A stretch of 64,000 bases of DNA, from NCBI RefSeq assembly GCF_014656095.1, contig NZ_BNBT01000013.1, positions 1 to 64,000 on the forward strand, written 5' to 3'. A program made the position numbers and the translations under genes. Positions 16,935 through 25,003 of this stretch are shown piece after piece. Source of the DNA: Streptomyces longispororuber. Its GTDB lineage: Bacteria; Actinomycetota; Actinomycetes; Streptomycetales; Streptomycetaceae. Each line of letters begins with the position of its first letter. Position 1 is the stretch's first letter. The notes below the pieces were generated by a model. That model saw only the letters and a program-made list of their open reading frames with translations, made no database searches and had not been told where the DNA came from.

Positions 16935-17175
16935 GGCCGGAGGGGTGCGCCGCGTACGGCCTGTCGAGACCCGTCGGGCCGGGGCTGTGCTCCGCGTCGA
17001 GCAGGCGCGGTGCGGCGCGTCGGGCCGGGGCGGTGCGCCGCGACCGGGCCGACGAATCGGGGCGGTGCGCCGCGGCCGGGCCGTCGAGCAGGAGCCGTGC
17101 GCCGCGTGCGGCCCGTCGGGCCCGGGCAGTGCGCCGCGTTCGGCCCGTCGGGCCGGTGCGACGTGCCGCCGGTGC
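16935..17175 (+). repeat. degenerate GC-rich tandem repeats between deoR and the SRPBCC gene
   Basis: About six imperfect units of roughly 27-46 bases share GGTGCGCCGCG followed by GGGCC(G/C)TCG(G/A)GCC. Unit length is not a strict multiple of three and no gene is supported, so this is non-coding repeat DNA. Confidence 0.55.
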
Positions 17176-17216
17176 CGGTTCCCCGAGCAGTTCCGGACTC
17201 GGCAGGGAGAACCCGC

Positions 17217-17669
17217 GTGCACCGTCATGACATCCGCCTCACCGGCTTCTGGCAGGCCCCGCTGCCGCCGGACGCCCTCTACGCGACCCTCGCCGACGTG
17301 GAGGCCTATCCGCTGTGGTGGCCCGCGTTCCGCTCCGTCCGGCGCACCGGGGAGCGGGAGTGCGAGGCCGTCATCAGGTCCGCGCTCCCCTACGCGCTGG
17401 CGGTCCGGCTGACGGCGGTCGTCGAGGACCCGGACCGGCGCGTCCTGGAGGCGGCGCTGGACGGGGACCTCGCCGGCAGCGTCCGCTGGGCCGTGCGCCC
17501 GGACCGGCAGCGCGGCTGCGTCGCCTCCCTCACCCAGTACGTGACCGTCCGCAAGGCGGCACTCAGGCGCTGGATGCCGCTGGCCCGGCCGCTGTTCCGG
17601 GTCAATCACGCGCTGGCCCTGCGGAGCGGGGAGCGCGCTCTGCGGGCGGGGGCGGCGCCACGGCGGTGA
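17217..17669 (+). CDS. SRPBCC (polyketide cyclase/START-like) family protein
   Basis: A 150-residue helix-grip protein. HDIRLTGFWQAPLPPDALYATLADVEAYPLWWPAFRSV is the usual first strand and helix of the SRPBCC fold (quoted here in two adjacent parts: the strand HDIRLTGFW and the YPLWWPAFRSV turn). A hydrophobic ligand cavity is expected; the substrate is unknown. GTG 17217 has AGGGAGA six bases upstream. Its last 68 bases overlap the 3' end of the convergent gene on the minus strand, an unusually long tail-to-tail overlap. Confidence 0.8.
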   Translation: MHRHDIRLTGFWQAPLPPDALYATLADVEAYPLWWPAFRSVRRTGERECEAVIRSALPYALAVRLTAVVEDPDRRVLEAALDGDLAGSVRWAVRPDRQRGCVASLTQYVTVRKAALRRWMPLARPLFRVNHALALRSGERALRAGAAPRR

Positions 17670-18333
17670 CGCCCGCCCCCGGCGCGGCGCCCTCCAGGCC
17701 GCCCGACACCGGCGCCGCGCCGAGTCCGTGCTCTCCGTCGGTGTGGCGCAGCACCCACGCGTCGAGGTCCCGTGCCGCCGCGTGCGGCGCCTCCAGCGCG
17801 TGGGCCCGCCACCAGCTCCCCCGGGCCGCGCCGGGGCGGCGCAGTTCGGTCCGCAGGCGGGCCTCTGCCGTCGCGAAGAGGTCGCGCGCGACGTCGCCCG
17901 GTACGCCGAGCGCGGCGCCGACCCGCTGCCAGTCGGCGCCGCCCATCCGCTCGTACACGACCGCGGCTTCGAGCAGGCGCCGGGCGGCGGCCAGCACGTC
18001 GGCGGCGTCGGCCAGGGTCGCGCCCGGGGAGACGGGGCCCCCGTCGGCGCGCAGTGCGCCGCGGGCGACGGGCACGGCGGCACGCGCGAGTTCGGAGACC
18101 TCGTACGCCGCGTGGGCCAGGACCAGCCGGGCACGGGCCGCGTCGGGGTAGGCAGAGGCGTCAGCCTCCCCGGCATCGTCCGGGCACGCGCGATCGCCCG
18201 GGCATGCGGGGCCGCCCGGGCACGCGGGGCCGCCCGGGCACGCGGGGCCGCCCGGGCACGCGGGGCCGCACGGGCACGCGGGGCCGTCCGGGCACGCAGG
18301 GGCGTCCGTGCGCCCGGGGCCGGTCTCGCTCAT
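17602..18333 (-). CDS. hypothetical protein with N-terminal GPACPG repeats and an HTH-like segment
   Basis: A 243-residue protein not recognised as a named family. Residues 9-50 are a cysteine/proline/glycine repeat of the unit GPACPG, encoded by 18-bp DNA repeats. The rest is helical: LVLAHAAYEVSELARAAVPV, then VVYERMGGADWQRVGAALG and VPGDVARDLFATAEARL, which resembles a helix-turn-helix in other Streptomyces hypothetical proteins. ATG 18333 follows GAGGTGG and lies 10 bases after the stop of the exporter gene, so the two are co-transcribed. The C-terminus is alanine/proline rich. Function unknown. Confidence 0.7.
   Translation of the reverse strand: MSETGPGRTDAPACPDGPACPCGPACPGGPACPGGPACPGGPACPGDRACPDDAGEADASAYPDAARARLVLAHAAYEVSELARAAVPVARGALRADGGPVSPGATLADAADVLAAARRLLEAAVVYERMGGADWQRVGAALGVPGDVARDLFATAEARLRTELRRPGAARGSWWRAHALEAPHAAARDLDAWVLRHTDGEHGLGAAPVSGGLEGAAPGAGVTAVAPPPPAERAPRSAGPARD
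18181..18300 (-). repeat. 18-bp tandem repeat encoding GPACPG units
   Basis: About six and a half copies of CGGGCACGCGGGGCCGCC (as read on the plus strand) lie inside the start of the hypothetical gene. Length is a multiple of three, so copy-number change would alter the protein without a frameshift. Confidence 0.8.
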
Positions 18334-18343
18334 GTCGTCCACC

Positions 18344-19105
18344 TCAGCCCCGCAGGAAGGACAGGGCCGTCATGGTCGCGGCGGTGGTCAGGACGGTCCC
18401 GCGCAGCAGCCGGGCGGACAGGCGGCGGGCGAGGTGGGCGCCGGTGAAGCCGCCCGCCACCGCGCCGCAGAGCAGGGCGACGAGGAGCCACGGGGTGTCC
18501 AGCGCGTCGGAGGCGACGAGGAACAGCAGGGCGGCGGTGGAGTTGACGGCCACTATCTGGACGGTGCGCAGCGGGTTGCTGACCGCAGGATCGATCCCGA
18601 GGCCGCCGCACCACAGGGCCATCATCATGATGCCTACGGCTCCGCCGAAGTATCCGCCGTACAGGGCGAGCAGGAACTGGCCGACGAGGGCGGCCGTGGG
18701 GCTGAGGCGCGCCGCGTGCCCGGGGCCGCCGTCCACCGCCCGCGCGAGGCGGCGCCCGCAGGCGAGGACCAGGGTGGCGAAGGCGAGGAGCCACGGGACC
18801 GCCGCGTCGAAGGACGCCGCGGGCAGCGCGAGGAGCAGGCCCGCGCCGAGCCCGCCGCCCACCGCGCTGACCGCCGTCAGGGCGGCCGTCGGCACCGGCC
18901 CGACCGGCCTGACCTCGCGGCGGTACACCCACGCGCTGACGGCGGCGCCGGGCAGCAGCGCCACGGTGGACGACGCGTTCGCCGTCACCGGCGCCACCCC
19001 GGCCGCGACGAGCGCGGGCAGCGCCACGAACGTGCCGCCCCCGCCGAGGGCGTTCAGCACCCCGGCGACGGCACCGGCCGACAGGACCCACAGCAACGCG
19101 GACAC
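18344..19105 (-). CDS. TauE/SafE-family sulfite/organosulfonate exporter-like membrane protein
   Basis: A 253-residue polytopic membrane protein with about eight hydrophobic segments. Two inverted family motifs are visible: GAVAGVLNALGGGGTFVALP near the N-terminus and LYGGYFGGAVGIMMM in the middle, followed by NPLRTVQIVAVNSTAALLF. TauE/SafE proteins move sulfite, sulfoacetate or similar anions across the membrane. GTG 19105 is chosen because it starts the first membrane segment. It is divergent from a LysR gene, with two dyads between them, and precedes the GPACPG-repeat gene in an operon. Confidence 0.88.
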   Translation of the reverse strand: MSALLWVLSAGAVAGVLNALGGGGTFVALPALVAAGVAPVTANASSTVALLPGAAVSAWVYRREVRPVGPVPTAALTAVSAVGGGLGAGLLLALPAASFDAAVPWLLAFATLVLACGRRLARAVDGGPGHAARLSPTAALVGQFLLALYGGYFGGAVGIMMMALWCGGLGIDPAVSNPLRTVQIVAVNSTAALLFLVASDALDTPWLLVALLCGAVAGGFTGAHLARRLSARLLRGTVLTTAATMTALSFLRG

Positions 19106-19142
19106 CCCCCGAGGATCACGCGTGCGGCACCGGCTCCACAAT

Positions 19143-19170
19143 GCGGAATCCGCGCAGCCTGCCTAAGGCT
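19143..19170. promoter_or_regulatory. paired dyads, candidate LysR binding sites
   Basis: GCGGAATCCGC (19143-19153) is a perfect odd palindrome, and AGCC...GGCT (19156-19170) is a second dyad containing CCTAAGG. Both lie between divergent exporter and lysR starts, the usual place for LysR recognition and activation sites. Confidence 0.45.
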
Positions 19171-19189
19171 GTGCCATAGGCTCACGGAC

Positions 19190-20104
19190 ATGCGGTACGA
19201 CCTGGACGACCTGCGGCTCTTCCTGGACATCGTGGCGGAGGGCTCGATCACGGCCGGGGCCCGCCGGATGCGTCTCAGCCTGCCGTCGGCGAGCGCCCGG
19301 GTGCGCTCGCTGGAGCGGCAGGCAGGCGTGGCGCTGCTCGTCCGGGGGCGGCGAGGGGTGCGGCCCACCCCGGCGGGGACGGCGCTCGCCCGGCACGCGC
19401 GCGACGTGCTCGCCCACACCGCCCGGCTGGAGAGCGCGGTGGCGAGCTACACCCGGTCCCCCGGCGCGCCCCTGACGCTGCTGAGCGGCGGGTCCGCGAT
19501 GCACGAACTGGTGCCGCGGGCCCTGGTGACGTTCCTGCGCGCGCATCCGGACGTCGACGTCACGGTCCGCGAGAGCCGGACCCCCGACACCGTGCGGGCG
19601 CTCGCCGACGGCGAGGCGGACCTGGGCGTCGTCGTCGACGCCGAGGCCCGGGACTGCGGCCTGGCCCTGGAGCCCCTCGGCGACGACTCCCTGGTGGTGA
19701 TCGGCCAGGCGGGTGGGCTCCTCGCCGGGCGGACCGCGCTGGTGTACAGCGAGGTCGCCGAGCATCCGCTCGTGCGGCTCGACGCCGGGTCGTCGCTGCG
19801 CCGCTGGATCGAGGAGCACCTCGGCCCGCACGCGCCCGTGGTCCGCCACCGCACCAGCGTCGCGGGGCTGACCACGGTCGTCTCCCTGGTGGCCGCGGGT
19901 GTGGGCCTCGCCGTCGTGCCGCGCCGCGCGGTGGGCGCCCACCAGCGGCTGGACGTGTGCGCGCTGCGGGACACCTGGGCGCGCCGCCGGCTCCTGCTGG
20001 CGTGGGGGACGGGCGGCGCGGCCTCGGCGCCCGCCGCCTCGGCCCTCGCGGAGCACCTGCGGCGGGAGGCGCTGCCGCCCTCCCCGGCGGAGCCGAGTAC
20101 CTGA
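19190..20104 (+). CDS. LysR-family transcriptional regulator
   Basis: A 304-residue regulator. The N-terminal winged helix-turn-helix reads DLDDLRLFLDIVAEGSITAG, SLPSASARVRSLERQAGVAL and RGVRPTPAG. The C-terminal periplasmic-binding-protein-like domain has VVVDAEARDCGLALEPLGDD and SLVAAGVGLAVVPRRAVG. It should respond to a small ligand and activate the divergent TauE/SafE-like exporter operon. The ATG at 19190 has only a weak Shine-Dalgarno, which is common for autoregulated LysR genes. Confidence 0.9.
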   Translation: MRYDLDDLRLFLDIVAEGSITAGARRMRLSLPSASARVRSLERQAGVALLVRGRRGVRPTPAGTALARHARDVLAHTARLESAVASYTRSPGAPLTLLSGGSAMHELVPRALVTFLRAHPDVDVTVRESRTPDTVRALADGEADLGVVVDAEARDCGLALEPLGDDSLVVIGQAGGLLAGRTALVYSEVAEHPLVRLDAGSSLRRWIEEHLGPHAPVVRHRTSVAGLTTVVSLVAAGVGLAVVPRRAVGAHQRLDVCALRDTWARRRLLLAWGTGGAASAPAASALAEHLRREALPPSPAEPST

Positions 20105-20291
20105 CGGCGGGCGTCCGGGCGGCAATCGGCTGACGTTCACCCGATCGGCGCACGCCGAAACGATGCGCCAGGTGAGTCGCGCCGGGCTCCGGCATCCGCC
20201 GCGCCGCCCGTGGGGAGCCTCGGGCCGACGACCGGCGACCGGCGGGTCCCGCGTGGCCCCCGGCTCTCCCTACCTCTGACCTAGGAGTTCT

Positions 20292-20585
20292 GTGGTGCGC
20301 ATCCGTCGTAAGGTCATCGGCGCCCTCGGTTCGGCCGCGCTCGCGCTGACGTCACTGGGAGCGGTGACCGCCGCCGCGACCCCGGCCGCCGCCTATCCGT
20401 GCGGCTTCTACGAGACCCAGTCCGACGCCTACTACAACCACTGCACGTCGGACGGCTCCCGCGTGGTGATCCAGGTGCGGGTCGCGCTGGCGCCCGACTA
20501 CGAGAAGTGCGTCGGCCCCGGCAGGACCTGGCTGGGCTCCGCCGGCAAGGTCCAGGGCGCCCACTACGTGGGCCGCACCTGCTGA
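20292..20585 (+). CDS. small secreted protein, DUF6355-like
   Basis: A 97-residue protein with a clear signal peptide (RIRRKVIGALGSAALALTSL, cleavage after AAA near residue 34). The mature part of about 63 residues starts YPCGFYETQSDAYYNHC and has four cysteines, probably forming two disulfides. I recognise the YPCGFYET...YYNHC pattern as DUF6355, a small exported Streptomyces family without a proven role. GTG 20292 and GTG 20295 are both possible; AGGAG at 20283-20287 fits the second slightly better. It appears monocistronic. Confidence 0.8.
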   Translation: MVRIRRKVIGALGSAALALTSLGAVTAAATPAAAYPCGFYETQSDAYYNHCTSDGSRVVIQVRVALAPDYEKCVGPGRTWLGSAGKVQGAHYVGRTC

Positions 20586-20677
20586 ACGGCCGCCGCGCGG
20601 CGACGGGCAGGACGCTTCCCTGGGGCGCCCCGCCCGTCGCCCGTGCGCACCACCCGTCGCCGCGCCGGGTCCGGCCC

Positions 20678-21052
20678 TCACCCCCAGAGCGCCGCGGCGA
20701 GGGCCGCGCCGGCGACGGCGGCGCCGAGGCCCGCCAGGACACCGGCCACGACGTTGGCCGCGGCGTGGAAGCGGGCACCGGTTTCCGCCAGCCGCAGCGT
20801 TTCGTACGAGAACGTGGAGTACGTGGTCAACGCCCCGCACAGGCCCGTGCCGACGAGGAGCTGCGCGGAGTGGGACGCGGCGCCGTGGACGACCGCCCCG
20901 GTCAGGACGCCCAGGACCAGGCAGCCGACGACGTTGACGGTGAAGGTGCCCCACGGGAAGGCACCGTCGTGCCGGGACCGGACGGCGCGGTCGGTCAGGT
21001 GGCGCAGCGGTGCGCCGACGGCACCGCCGGCCAGGACGAGCAGCCAGTTCAT
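20678..21052 (-). CDS. crcB: fluoride channel CrcB/Fluc
   Basis: A 124-residue four-helix membrane protein that exports fluoride as a dual-topology dimer. Family landmarks are [31 protein letters not shown] with the conserved asparagine, and [17 protein letters not shown] with the phenylalanine-lined pore. ATG 21052 overlaps the stop of the upstream crcB by 4 bases, so the two are translationally coupled. Paired crcB genes in actinobacteria usually encode the two halves of a heterodimeric channel. Confidence 0.92.
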   Translation of the reverse strand: MNWLLVLAGGAVGAPLRHLTDRAVRSRHDGAFPWGTFTVNVVGCLVLGVLTGAVVHGAASHSAQLLVGTGLCGALTTYSTFSYETLRLAETGARFHAAANVVAGVLAGLGAAVAGAALAAALWG

Positions 21053-21600
21053 CGCCGCCCCCGCAGGGCGCGGCGGGTCGTCGCGGCCGCCGTCCACACG
21101 GCCGCGAGCGCGGCGAGCGGTGTCAGGGCCAGACAGGCCAGGCCGGTGCCGGCGCGGTCGTCCTCGATCAGGCGCTGGACGTCGACGGCGTACGTGGAGA
21201 ACGTGGTGAAGCCGCCGAGGACGCCGGTGCCGAAGAACGGCCGCACCAGCCGGTGCGGGGCCCACAGGTCGGTGACGAGCACCATGAACGCGCCCATCAC
21301 CGCGCAGCCGACCGCGTTCACCAGGAGCGTGGTCCAGGGGAAGGCTCCCGCCGCGGTGGGCCACAGCAGGGCGGCGCCGTACCGGGCGGCGGCGCCCGCC
21401 GCCCCGCCCGCCGCCACGGCGGCCACCACCGGCGCCTCCCGGCGGGCGGCGTCCCGGCGCCGGACGGCCGGGGCACCGCCGCCGAACGCCGACGCGCCGC
21501 CGCCGGGGCCGGTGTCCGGGCCGCGGTCCGGGTCCAGGCCCAGGTTCGGGTCCCGGTCGACGGGTTCGGTGGTGGCGCGGTCGTCGCGCGGTGCTGTCAT
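21049..21600 (-). CDS. crcB: fluoride channel CrcB/Fluc, with hydrophilic N-terminal extension
   Basis: A 183-residue paralogue of the next gene. The channel part begins near residue 58 ([20 protein letters not shown]) and includes [20 protein letters not shown] and [18 protein letters not shown]. The first 55 residues are aspartate/proline/glycine rich and not part of the known fold. ATG 21600 is the only good start seen, though an internal start nearer the first helix cannot be excluded. No fluoride riboswitch consensus was recognised in the 200 bases upstream. Confidence 0.88.
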   Translation of the reverse strand: MTAPRDDRATTEPVDRDPNLGLDPDRGPDTGPGGGASAFGGGAPAVRRRDAARREAPVVAAVAAGGAAGAAARYGAALLWPTAAGAFPWTTLLVNAVGCAVMGAFMVLVTDLWAPHRLVRPFFGTGVLGGFTTFSTYAVDVQRLIEDDRAGTGLACLALTPLAALAAVWTAAATTRRALRGRR

Positions 21601-21820
21601 CGGATACGTGTCTCCCACTCGTGGCCGCCCGGAGTGTGCGGGCGCACGTCCTGACGAGCAGGGACCGTTGGCGGCGCCGTCGCCGCGGTGCGGTACGGCG
21701 GGCCCCACCGCCGTACGACCGCCGCGCGGGCCGCGGCCGTGCCGTCCAGCGTAGCCGCGGGCCACCACTCCGACGAATGAATGATCACATCTTCCGCGCG
21801 GTCCCGCCGTTACGCACGGC

Positions 21821-22066
21821 GTGATCAAGCACACCATCGCCGCCGCCGTCCTGGCCGGCCTCGCGCTGACAGTCCTCGGAGGCACGGCGAACGCCGCGCC
21901 CTCTCCCGCCATGCCCCTCACGGCCGCCGCCCCCGCCTCTCCGTCCGTTCGGGGAGGCGAGGACGACCAGGGCGGACGCGACGACGACCGCCGCAAGGCC
22001 GGGAAGCGGCAGCAGCACGACGACCGGGCGAACACCGCGAGGCGGTACGAGCGCGACAACGACTAG
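21821..22066 (+). CDS. small secreted hydrophilic protein
   Basis: An 81-residue protein: a signal peptide ([20 protein letters not shown], cleavage after ANA near residue 26) followed by a mature chain of mixed charge, ending RRYERDND with many Asp, Arg and Gln residues and no cysteine. It is probably disordered. No family is recognised. The GTG start lacks an obvious Shine-Dalgarno, but a strong terminator hairpin 45 bases after the stop supports a real transcription unit. Confidence 0.6.
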   Translation: MIKHTIAAAVLAGLALTVLGGTANAAPSPAMPLTAAAPASPSVRGGEDDQGGRDDDRRKAGKRQQHDDRANTARRYERDND

Positions 22067-22110
22067 ACGACCGGGCGAACGGACGACCAAGGGAATAGAA
22101 GCCTGACGGC

Positions 22111-22141
22111 AGCGGCCCGCCGACGACAGCGGCGGGCCGCT
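22111..22141 (+). terminator. 12-bp stem terminator after the small secreted protein gene
   Basis: AGCGGCCCGCCG (22111-22122) pairs perfectly with CGGCGGGCCGCT (22130-22141) around ACGACAG and is followed by TTC. This is a typical Streptomyces rho-independent terminator with a short T tract. Confidence 0.8.
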
Positions 22142-22577
22142 TTCACGTGGCCGGACCGGGAGGTGAGGTGCCGCGCGGCGTTTCCGCCGGGCTGCCGGGG
22201 GCACCCGCGTGCGCACACGGGAAGGATCACGTGCGACCGGGCCGGGGGACGGAAGGGCGGGGTGGTCATGGGCGGCAGGCTACGGGGAGGCGCGCACTTC
22301 GGGCGCGGGCCCGCGACCCGCGCCCGAAGCTCCTCGCACCCCGTGGCTTCCCAGCCACCTCCACGGGTCCCCCACCGGGCCCCCGGCAAACCCGCACCCG
22401 CCGGACACGTCTCACCCGGGCCCCTCCCCCACCGGCGTACCGGCGCAGCGGAGCACGTACCGCCGTACGGACGCACCACAGCACCGAAGCACCGCAACAC
22501 CGAAGCGACAGAGCAGAACACTCACCGAAGCACCTACCGAAGCAGTCACCGAAGCACCGAAGAGATGAGGCGTTCCC
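22142..22577 (+). other. 436-base gap without a supported gene; short CACCGAAGC repeats at its end
   Basis: Long open frames here lack normal codon bias and Shine-Dalgarno sites. At 22482-22568 the motif ACCGAAGC recurs about six times at irregular 9-20 base spacing, directly before the VOC gene. No promoter is convincing. The repeats could be protein-binding sites or simple slippage products. Confidence 0.5.
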
Positions 22578-22952
22578 ATGGCCACGGTCGCATCCGCCGT
22601 CCTCGTGCTCGACAGCGGCGAGCCCGAGCAACTCGCCCTGTTCTACGGCGCGTTGCTGGGCGGCGAGGTGGAGTACAACCCCAAGGCCGACCGGTTCGAG
22701 GTCACGGCGGCGTCGGGGGCGCGGCTGGGGTTCCGCCGCGACACGGGGTTCGCCCCGCCGAGCTGGCCCCGTCCGGACGACTCCCAGCAGACGCATCTGG
22801 AACTGCTCGTCCCCGACGGCGACCTGGACGCCGCGGAGCGCGCGGCCGTCACGCACGGCGCCCGGCCGGTGGACACCCAGCACGGCGGCAACCCCGACCT
22901 GCGCCTGTACTGCGACCCGGCCGGGCACACCTTCACGCTGCGCGCGGGGTGA
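22578..22952 (+). CDS. VOC/glyoxalase-fold protein
   Basis: A 124-residue single-domain vicinal-oxygen-chelate protein. It begins with VASAVLVLDSGEPEQLALFY and continues with ALLGGEVEYNP, HLELLVPDGDLDAAERAAV and LYCDPAGHTFTLRAG, the last being a typical VOC ending. Metal-ligand residues are not all evident, so it may be a binding protein rather than an enzyme. AGAGATGAGGCGTTCCC precedes the ATG with weak ribosome-binding character. It is convergent with the alcohol dehydrogenase gene 21 bases away. Confidence 0.85.
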   Translation: MATVASAVLVLDSGEPEQLALFYGALLGGEVEYNPKADRFEVTAASGARLGFRRDTGFAPPSWPRPDDSQQTHLELLVPDGDLDAAERAAVTHGARPVDTQHGGNPDLRLYCDPAGHTFTLRAG

Positions 22953-22973
22953 CGGCGCCCCGGCCGGGGCCCT

Positions 22974-24257
22974 TCAGTCCTCGGGCACGCCCCACAGGGG
23001 GTCCGGCGCCCGCGGCGGCGCGGGGTCCGCGATGTCGAGCGCGACCTTCGTCCAGCCCGGCTCGCGCCGGTCGAGGTTCCCGTACGCCGCGACGGCGTCA
23101 TCCGTCACGGCCCAGTGGCTGAGGACCGGCGGGGGGTCGAGGGCGCCGGAGGCGACGAGGTCGACCAGGCGCGGCAGATAGCGGCGGTGGTGGCAGGTGC
23201 CCATGCGCAGGGTCAGGTTCTTCCGCACGGCCCGGCCGAGCGGGAAGCGGTCCGCGTGCGGCGGGTAGGTGCCGAGGATGCCGACGCTCCCGGCCCTGGC
23301 GGCCATCTCGACGGCCCAGCGGACGGCGAGGCCCGGGGCGTCGCCGGGCGTCCAGGTGCCCCGCGCGTCGGGGCTCCGGACGGAGGCCGCGCGGTCGCGC
23401 GCGGCGGTGTACGCCTCCTCGTGGCCCGCCCGTTCCCCGGCCGCGGCCACCGCGTCGGCGGCCGGGCCGAGGACGGGCCGCTCGGCGTCGACGCCGACCG
23501 CCTCGATGACGCGGTCCACCCCGGCGCCGCCGGTCATCTCGCGCACCTTCTCCACCGGGTCCTCGGAGTTGAAGTCGACCGTCTCGGCGTGCTGGGCGCG
23601 GGCGAGGGCGAGCCGGTCGGTGAGCCCGTCGACCACGACGACCCGGCCCGCGCCGTGGTGGCGGGCGGCGGCGACGGCGCACAGGCCGACGGGGCCCGCG
23701 CCGAGGATCGCCACGGTGTCGCCGCCGCTCACCCCGGCGAGCCGCGCGCCGAACCAGGCCGCCGGGAGGGCGTCCGCCAGCAGCACGGCCCGCCCGTCGT
23801 CGACGGAGTCGGGCAGCGCCACGAGCCCGGTGTGCGCGAACGGCACCCGCGCGTACTCGGCCTGGAGCCCGTCGAGGCCGCCCGCGCCCCCGGGGCCGCC
23901 GAGGAGCACCGTCCCGCCGCGGGAACCCGCCGGGTCGGCGTCGTCGCACTGCGCGTACAGGCCCGCCCGGCAGGTGGGGCACGTGCCGCACGCGACCGTG
24001 GGGGAGATCACCACGCGGTCGCCGGGCCGGAAGTTGCGGACGCCGGAACCGGTCTCCTCGACCACGCCGACCGCCTCGTGCCCGAGCACTTGCCCCGCCC
24101 GCGGACCGGGCAGTGTGCCGCGGACCAGGTGCAGGTCGGTGCCGCTGATCGCGGCCGTGGTGATGCGGACGACGGCGTCGTGGGGGTCTTGGACCTTGGG
24201 CTCGGGCACGTCCTCCACCCGGATGTCGCCGACGCCGTGCCGGACGACGGCCTTCAC
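22974..24257 (-). CDS. zinc-dependent alcohol/formaldehyde dehydrogenase family protein
   Basis: A 427-residue medium-chain dehydrogenase. Catalytic-zinc residues appear in GTDLHLVRG and GHEAVGVVEETG. A structural-zinc lobe reads CGTCPTCRAGLYAQC. The NAD-binding site is AILGAGPVGLCAVAAARHHGA. Its length and long insert after the Rossmann fold match the glutathione-independent formaldehyde dehydrogenase subgroup. GTG 24257 follows GGCGGAGGA and overlaps the dps stop by 4 bases, so it is translationally coupled to a DNA-protecting ferritin, suggesting an aldehyde or oxidative stress role. Confidence 0.88.
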   Translation of the reverse strand: MKAVVRHGVGDIRVEDVPEPKVQDPHDAVVRITTAAISGTDLHLVRGTLPGPRAGQVLGHEAVGVVEETGSGVRNFRPGDRVVISPTVACGTCPTCRAGLYAQCDDADPAGSRGGTVLLGGPGGAGGLDGLQAEYARVPFAHTGLVALPDSVDDGRAVLLADALPAAWFGARLAGVSGGDTVAILGAGPVGLCAVAAARHHGAGRVVVVDGLTDRLALARAQHAETVDFNSEDPVEKVREMTGGAGVDRVIEAVGVDAERPVLGPAADAVAAAGERAGHEEAYTAARDRAASVRSPDARGTWTPGDAPGLAVRWAVEMAARAGSVGILGTYPPHADRFPLGRAVRKNLTLRMGTCHHRRYLPRLVDLVASGALDPPPVLSHWAVTDDAVAAYGNLDRREPGWTKVALDIADPAPPRAPDPLWGVPED

Positions 24258-24724
24258 CGGTCCTCCGCCTGGAACATCCAGTGGTGCTTCTCCAGCGCGC
24301 CCGTCATGGAGATGAGCAGGTCCTGGGTGACGGGGTCGACCTCCTTCGTGGTGGTGATCCGCTCGCGGAGCCGGTCGATCACCGCGCCCAGCGCCTCGGT
24401 GAGCAGCCTTACGGCGTCGCTGTCGCGCAGCCAGCCCTCCTCGACGGCGGGCAGCAGCGCGTTCGCGGCGACGGTCTCGGACCGGCCGTCGGGCGGCACC
24501 CCGATGGCGGCGGCGCGCTCGGCGACCGTGTCGGCGTACGCGCGGGCGGTGGCGACGACCTCGTCGAGGTGGAGGTGGACGGTGCGGAACCGGGGGCCCA
24601 CGACGTTCCAGTGCGCCTGTTTGGCCAGCAGGGACAGGCCGAGCAGGTCCACCAGCGTGTGCTGGAGCGCCTCGCCGGTGGCGTTGCGCGCCAGGTCGGA
24701 CAGCGTGTTCCGGACGACGGTCAT
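24254..24724 (-). CDS. dps: Dps-family DNA-protecting ferritin
   Basis: A 156-residue four-helix mini-ferritin. The intersubunit ferroxidase site is visible in KQAHWNVVGPRFRTVHLHLDE, with a second-subunit acidic pair in AYADTVAERAAAIGVPPDG. Twelve such subunits form a shell that oxidises iron with peroxide and protects DNA. ATG 24724 has AGGAGAAGCGG upstream. It is the first gene of a two-gene operon with the dehydrogenase and is preceded by the 38-bp repeat array. Confidence 0.92.
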   Translation of the reverse strand: MTVVRNTLSDLARNATGEALQHTLVDLLGLSLLAKQAHWNVVGPRFRTVHLHLDEVVATARAYADTVAERAAAIGVPPDGRSETVAANALLPAVEEGWLRDSDAVRLLTEALGAVIDRLRERITTTKEVDPVTQDLLISMTGALEKHHWMFQAEDR

Positions 24725-24817
24725 ACCGCTTCTCCTCCTTGGGACGGGGTGCGCCGCGGGCGGCGGACTGCCCGGGTGCCCTGGGGCCGCGGACAGGAAA
24801 CGGCGGACGTCGTTCCG

Positions 24818-24975
24818 GTGCGGGGCGCGGCGGGGAGCTGCCCGCGGCGCGTGAGGCGCGGGGCGCGGCGGGGAGGTGCCCACGGCGCGTGGGGCGCGGG
24901 GCGCGGCGGGGAGGTGCCCACGGCGCGTGGGGCGCGGGGCCGGGCGGGAGGTTTCCGCGGGTGGTACCGCGTGAG
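24818..24975. repeat. 38-bp tandem repeat array upstream of dps
   Basis: Units start at 24818, 24856 and 24894, with a degenerate fourth from 24932. The consensus starts GCGCGGGGCGCGGCGGGGAG and continues with TGCCCACGGCGCGTGGG. The second and third units are identical. The array fills the space between divergent dps and DUF6479 genes. Confidence 0.85.
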
Positions 24976-25003
24976 GTGCGGAGCGCGGGGTACCCGGCAG
25001 CGC

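Noticed and set aside
18181..18300. CRISPR array
   Set aside because: Repeats are 18 bp, contiguous without unique spacers, and in frame with a gene.
21601..21820. Fluoride riboswitch upstream of crcB
   Set aside because: The crcB-motif conserved segments were looked for on the minus strand and not found.
22147..23181. Overlapping plus-strand open frames of 344 and 319 codons
   Set aside because: Composition is repetitive Arg/Pro/Thr, and they cross the well-supported VOC gene in other frames.
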